NCBI GenBank assembly: GCA_950295325.1
Contig: OX485805.1
Coordinates: 23,421,501 to 23,485,500 of the forward strand
DNA: 64,000 nucleotides
Origin: Polytrichum commune
Lineage: Eukaryota > Streptophyta > Polytrichopsida > Polytrichales > Polytrichaceae
Direction of reading: 5' to 3'
Positions 59,501-64,000 of the stretch are shown one piece after another (the stretch's first letter is position 1; the number at the start of each line of letters is the position of its first letter). The notes below the pieces were generated by a model that was not told where the DNA came from, ran no database searches, and saw nothing but the letters and a program-made list of their open reading frames with translations. Made by a program: the position numbers and the translations under genes.

Positions 59501-60851
59501 CTGAAGGATCTCAAGGGTCATTGCAGGAGCTATATCCTCATTGTATATTTTTAAGCAAAGCAGTTGGTTATCCTAATGTGGCCTATATGTTGCCAAACAG
59601 TTCTACATCAAAACTGGAGAGTGCAGTTTTGGAGCTACTTGCAAATTCCATCACCCACCTGACCGGGTTCCGAGTGGCATTCCCAAACCAGTCAAAAACC
59701 AAACTCCTGTGAAACTGAGTCTTGCTGGGCTGCCAAGAAGAGAGGTATACTTTGCCTCGAAGTAAAGAAATTATATGCAATCTAAATAGAACATGTTCAA
59801 CTTGCAGCTTTCTCTTTCTAGTGGCATGTGGCCACCGTACGTTTCTTGTATTGAGAGTGGTCATAATATTTAGTAATGGGGGGCCACACATACCAAATTA
59901 GCTGCTTTGGAATGGACATTCCTTGCTGGAGGAAAAATGAGAAATGCTTGTACAAACTCTCTGCCTTATGATTTTGAGGAGTCAGGGGCTTCCCCTTTCT
60001 GGAGTCTTACATCCAGTCCTGAAATGGTGGAATGAGTTTGACAAATCCTACCTGTTTAAAAATGTTGGAAGGTCATATTTCTCCAAAAGTAAGGAGATAA
60101 CCGGCTCCTCCATATGAGCAGAGTTTGTGTGAGCATTTCTCATATTCCTTGGTCCTTGTAAACAGCAGGATGGACATGTGTGGCCCTATCATGAGAGAGC
60201 TTGCACACAGCATGTGGAACTTGGTCATGTACAATTAGTCTATGAATTTTCCTGCACTCAAAAGTTCTGACATCACATGATCCAATATTTTATGCCCCCA
60301 TGATGTCATGTTTCCAGCTGTCAGTGTGAGCAATGGTGTTCATATGACAGTACCAGAGTCTGACTGCTTACCCAATCTTAGCCCAGGATGTACAACTTCG
60401 AAAACGTAGTAAAGTAAATGGGTTAATATGTTTGATGGTACAACCTTAGCCGCACTAAATGAAATCAAAGACAAAATGAAGAATCACTCAGAATAAGTTT
60501 GTATGCTTTTATTTTGCAGGGGCAAGTTGCATGAGAGAAGTCTCCACAAGTATTTCTGCATCATCGGTACTTGAGCAAATTTGACATTTCCTTTTGCTGT
60601 TGTGACAGACTGAGGCACCGTGCGCCTATTACATGAAGACAGGTGCATGCAAGTTTGGGCAAACATGCAAGTACGATCATCCACCCCCGCAAGAGGTCAT
60701 AGCCAGAGCTGTTGAGGCGGCTCGGGCTGGGGTTGACCTTCCTGCTGGTTCCTATGATGTGAACAATACCCCTGCCGCTGGTGACAGTCAGGATACGACA
60801 GAATTACCTCCAGGTACTGATGTGCCTGCTATTACTGCAGGGGCTCAGTAA
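50172..60851 (+). CDS. plant CCCH zinc-finger protein with five fingers (ZFN/HUA1-like), ten exons
   Basis: Exons: 50172-50448, 54330-54526, 55660-55728, 56184-56384, 57033-57070, 57215-57267, 57586-57674, 57949-58944, 59601-59744, 60609-60851. All introns are GT-AG with matching phases, giving 768 residues. Five C-x8-C-x5-C-x3-H fingers start at residues 125, 180, 253, 639 and 693; fingers 2, 3 and 4 are each split by an intron. Each finger pair is linked by family phrases such as [32 protein letters not shown] and SLAGLP. This two-cluster layout (three plus two fingers) is that of plant ZFN-type proteins; HUA1 is a related RNA-binding, nuclear pre-mRNA factor. The first 92 residues are Gln/Ala/Tyr-rich. 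The linker between fingers 3 and 4 is about 365 residues, much longer than the 80 or so I expect, and holds a nonapeptide repeat. It probably binds RNA. The first intron is 3.9 kb. Confidence 0.9.
50561..50584. repeat. (CT)n microsatellite in intron 1 of the CCCH gene
   Basis: A run of about 12 CT units, preceded by (TTC)n at about 50520-50542. Confidence 0.9.
51081..51840. repeat. three tandem copies of a 262-bp unit in intron 1 of the CCCH gene
   Basis: Units start TAGTGTTATG at 51081, 51345 and 51606. Shared words include 'tgcaatcacttctcaag', 'cacgatgatgctgtaa' and 'tccaccgcgtaggtc'. No coding content. Confidence 0.92.
58210..58629 (+). repeat. about 15 tandem nonapeptide repeats, consensus (A/T)YPPGTxxQ
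   Basis: Within exon 8 (residues about 396-535) 27-bp DNA units encode variants such as [27 protein letters not shown] and [10 protein letters not shown]. The region is Tyr-, Pro-, Gly-, Thr- and Gln-rich, so it is probably disordered. Purity at the DNA level suggests growth by slippage or unequal exchange. Confidence 0.95.
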
Positions 60852-62092
60852 CCCTGACCATCTGAGATAAACTTTATCAACGGGAAGTTCTTGCACATAC
60901 TAAGCTCAGGTAAAGCAAATTTTGAGTAGCATAGACATGGGTTCTTAGATTAGGTTGACATTCTTAATCGATTATGGTTGTTATGGGGACACCATTCTTT
61001 ACAATCATCATGATCTAATTCCCCCACTTACTGTGACCCTCAATTACCCTGAACATCAGTGGTCTGCTAGCTGGTTTCGTTTCAGCATTTGATAGGTATT
61101 GTGACATACAAATCAGGATCTTGTTACAGGAGTTCTACACTCTGTATGGTAGACCAGGAAGAATACATTTTCACTCCACAGCTCTTTCATTTCCTGTACT
61201 ATAACCTCAAGGTGGAGCTTCAGCAGCAATGTGCAACATTTGACCTGTGCCAGCCTCTTCCTCCAATCAGAGATGATAATACTGGTTTCTGAGAATTGTC
61301 AGATATCATGCTTATCCGTGCAGTTCTGATCTCATCCCATCGTCAAAAGGTTTAATGTGCATTTAGCTGTTGTATGAACTGTTTGACATATGGCTCAGGT
61401 TGTAGATCATCTTTTTTGTCATTTGTCGTATGCTCTGAATGCTATTCTTGTTGAATCATTGATTGCTCTTTGCTGCTACCTCGCAGAGTAGTCTGAATTC
61501 TCCGCTAGGTTTTCTCTTGAAATTCCATCGTATCATATTCTAGGAGCTCTACTCCGTGTCAGGTTTTCCCGCAAACCTTTGAGATTAGGATCATACAGTT
61601 AGACACTTGGTCAAATGCCTTGATAGCTCCTCATTTGCTTAAATTCTGTTACATGAAATATGTCTCAGAAGCTCTTCGGCAAATTCATTCTATGCTAAAA
61701 TGCAGGCTGCTTATAATAAGCATTGGCTTAGATTAGCATCTGACCGGAAACTTTCGACTGGCGAGATATTTGATGAAGCGCACTGCCAACAATGTAAGTG
61801 ATTTCTATCAGAAGCTGATCTGTTTCAAACAAAGAGAATTGAAGGGGTGCTTGGATTTGAGCCACACATCTAAATAAATCTACTCCTGCAGCACTACTGC
61901 AGGTATACTCATGTCACTCCTGTACATGGGAGACGAGAGGAGCGGAGAGGAGAGAACCTCTGAGAGGTGAGAGCAGAACCATCTATAAGTAAGTACTATG
62001 TAGCAAACATTCGAGATCCTTATTAAGCTACGCGGCAGACAGAGAGAAGACGGTGAGGTCGATGTTTTGTACAGGTTGTCCTGTGCTGCAGA
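60852..62092. other. 3' flanks of the convergent CCCH and P450 genes
   Basis: The two genes converge, so the region probably holds both 3' UTRs. No other coding region was recognised. Confidence 0.55.
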
Positions 62093-64000
62093 TCAGTAGA
62101 GGTGGGCTGCCAATCGAGGTTTGGCCTTGACGAAGAGTGCCTCGGCCCTGGGGACGGTGAGGCCGAACGCTTCGGTCATGTCCAAGTCCTTGGGGCTCTG
62201 ACCTGCTGGAAGCGACCAATCGAAGGCGTGGACAAGGGTGGCTATCGTCCATTGCACAATCAAGAGCCCCAGGGGAATGCCAGGGCACCCTCTCCTGCCA
62301 GAGCCGAAGGGAAGGAGGCGGAAGTCTTGCCCCCTCACATCGATTTCTGGGCCACTCATGAACCGCTCGGGGTCGAATTCCAGTGGCCTCTCCCACGCTT
62401 TTGGGCTGCGTCCAATGGCATATGTATTCACGTACAAGCGCGTGCCGGCGGGGATTTGGTAGCCAGCCACTTCGCAGTCGTGGGTTGATTCGTGGGGCAC
62501 AAGAAGGGGTCCGACGGGGTGCAGTCGGAAAACCTCCTTAATCACTGCTTGCAGGTACTTGAGGTTGGCGATGTCGCTCTCTCGCACAAGCCGGTCTTTG
62601 CCAATCACCGTGTCAAGCTCCTTCTTCAGCTTTTGCATGATGTGTGGGTTTCGAATGAGCTCCGACATGGCCCATTCCATTGTGACTGTCGAGGTGTCTG
62701 TCCCTCCGGCGAACATGTTCTGCATCGCCACAAAAACCCATTAAACAAAATCAGTGAAGTGCTCGACAAAGTATTGGTAGTCATGGCCAGGCAGCTCTGA
62801 AGCCTCGTTTTGTCTTTGATTACATAGTAAGAGAGGATGTTTTGAACAATAATTGCAATTTGAAATTTAGACTCGCACAATCTGTGTACCTGCTGGCTCA
62901 ATCCACTCATTCTCGTTTTAGGTAGTTCAGTGAACCTCAAACAACAATTGAGTTTGTGGGTTAGTAGTAGTCTTCACCATTACAACGTTTTTAATGTTTT
63001 TCAAATTCCAGAAAAAATTCCGTAAGTGCTCAACAAGCATTAGTAAGATTTGAAGTCAAGGCCAGGCAGACAGTCTCTCTTCTTTCATTACTAATTAAGA
63101 GGATGGTTTGAACATTAATTGCACATTGAAATTGTTGCGCACACAATGTATGTGCCTCAATCCACTTATTCTCGTATTGGGTAGTTCAGTTTTTGCTGAA
63201 GGACCCTCGATCAGCACTTGAGTTTGACCAGTACCTACACTGTTCTTAATGCTCAAATTACAAGTATACAATGCGTACTGGGAAGGCTGGCCTCAATGAA
63301 ACAGAGATTTGTGGGTTAGTCGTTAATTACCAGGACAGTGCTCTTGATGTTGTTCAAATCCAGCTTCTCTGAGGACTTCTGATCTTGCTCGTACATTTCG
63401 CTCAAGAGCACGTCGATCATGTCCTTATCTTCCTCGGCGATGGGGCCCTTGCTCCGCTTTTCCTCGTGGTCATCGATGATCTTGTTCAGGAACGCATCCA
63501 GTCGAACCTTTAACGCCTTCATGCGCCGCTCGGTACCTGAGCCCAAAATTCGCAGCCACGGCACGTAGTCTCCGATGAAGAATGCCCCTTGCAGAATGAA
63601 GAGCTCCTCAATTATATCCTTGAACTCATGAGCCTCGGCTTCCTCCACTGCGGTGGAATCCGCGCCTGCGGAGAATCGTCGGTTGAGCACCACCCTCGCC
63701 ACCACATTGGCGGTCAATGAGTTGAGCTTCAGCTTGAAGTCTATCGTCTTCCCCTGCTGCGCATCTTGCAAGACGGACCTGATCATTAAACATCTTGTCA
63801 GAAAATTTCCAACATTTCTTCTCGTCTGATGTCAGGGTAGAAAAACTAGAAAAGTCCAGCTTTCTTCCTATAAGCAAAAAAGATACACCAAAGTAAATTA
63901 TTCTTTTGAGAACTAGCAGAGAGTAGCTGAGGAGGTTGCTGCAATCAAACCTGATCATGTAATTCATCTCCTCCGCCCGCACAGCTTGCGAAGCTTCCAT
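62093..64000 (-). CDS. cytochrome P450, CYP71-clan (A-type), 3' part only
   Basis: Three exons on the minus strand: 64000-63951 (partial), 63778-63331 and 62719-62093. They join in phase with GT-AG introns; the gene continues beyond the window. The part seen covers about 375 residues from before helix F to the C-terminus. Signatures are the I-helix AGGTDTS oxygen-binding motif just after exon 3 begins, the ExxR motif in KEVFRLHP, FDPERF, and the haem loop PFGSGRRGCPG with its Cys ligand. The protein ends KAKPRLAAHLY. It should be an ER-anchored monooxygenase of specialised or phenolic metabolism; the CYP family and substrate cannot be assigned from this. No stops or frameshifts were seen. Confidence 0.92.

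Noticed and set aside
62102-62488. 128-codon plus-strand frame over the P450 exon
   Set aside because: It is antisense to the P450 haem-binding exon, whose motifs are unambiguous on the minus strand.
1-64000. tRNA or rRNA genes
   Set aside because: None was recognised by eye; a covariance-model scan would be needed to exclude tRNAs.

Overview
This window looks like nuclear DNA of a land plant. Four host genes can be read: tubulin-folding cofactor B (33795-38306, +), a small mitochondrial bc1-complex subunit (40778-40966, -), a large five-finger CCCH zinc-finger protein with ten exons (50172-60851, +), and the 3' part of an A-type cytochrome P450 that runs off the right edge (62093-64000, -). 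Spliceosomal introns, a CYP71-clan P450 and a plant-type CCCH protein point to land plants. The retrotransposon type suggests a non-seed lineage, but that is only inference.

The left half (1-33.6 kb) is repeat-rich. Two diverged Ty1/copia remnants lie at about 1-6.3 kb, and a 1.03-kb inverted-repeat transposon has inserted into one of them. At 8.1-19.5 kb is an 11.3-kb Ty3/gypsy-type LTR retrotransposon. Besides gag, protease, reverse transcriptase, RNase H and integrase, it encodes a cytosine-C5 DNA methyltransferase between protease and reverse transcriptase, and a PHD finger at the C-terminus after integrase. This is the most interesting object in the window. The insertion order can be read from target-site duplications: the LTR element sits inside an older inverted-repeat element (8-bp duplication), and a hAT element (8-bp duplication) sits inside its 5' LTR. 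The 3' end carries what looks like an LTR-LTR junction. The gag-protease and methyltransferase frames are open. The reverse transcriptase carries several stop codons of C-to-T type, so this copy is defective although its LTRs are nearly identical.

At 22.3-27.2 kb is a near-complete PIF/Harbinger transposon with perfect 32-bp terminal inverted repeats and TAA duplications. Both of its genes are broken by C:G-to-T:A stop codons. Between them is an amplified repeat that carries a splice-acceptor-like sequence. The rest of the intergenic DNA is AT-rich and holds several small inverted-repeat families, some in two or three copies here.

The right half (33.8-64 kb) holds the host genes. Cofactor B acts on beta... 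alpha-tubulin folding, the bc1 subunit in respiration, and the CCCH protein probably binds RNA. I see no functional link between these genes. The CCCH gene has two oddities: its start codon lies in a tandemly repeated upstream block, and its linker between fingers 3 and 4 is expanded into about 15 copies of a Tyr-Pro-Pro-Gly-Thr nonapeptide.
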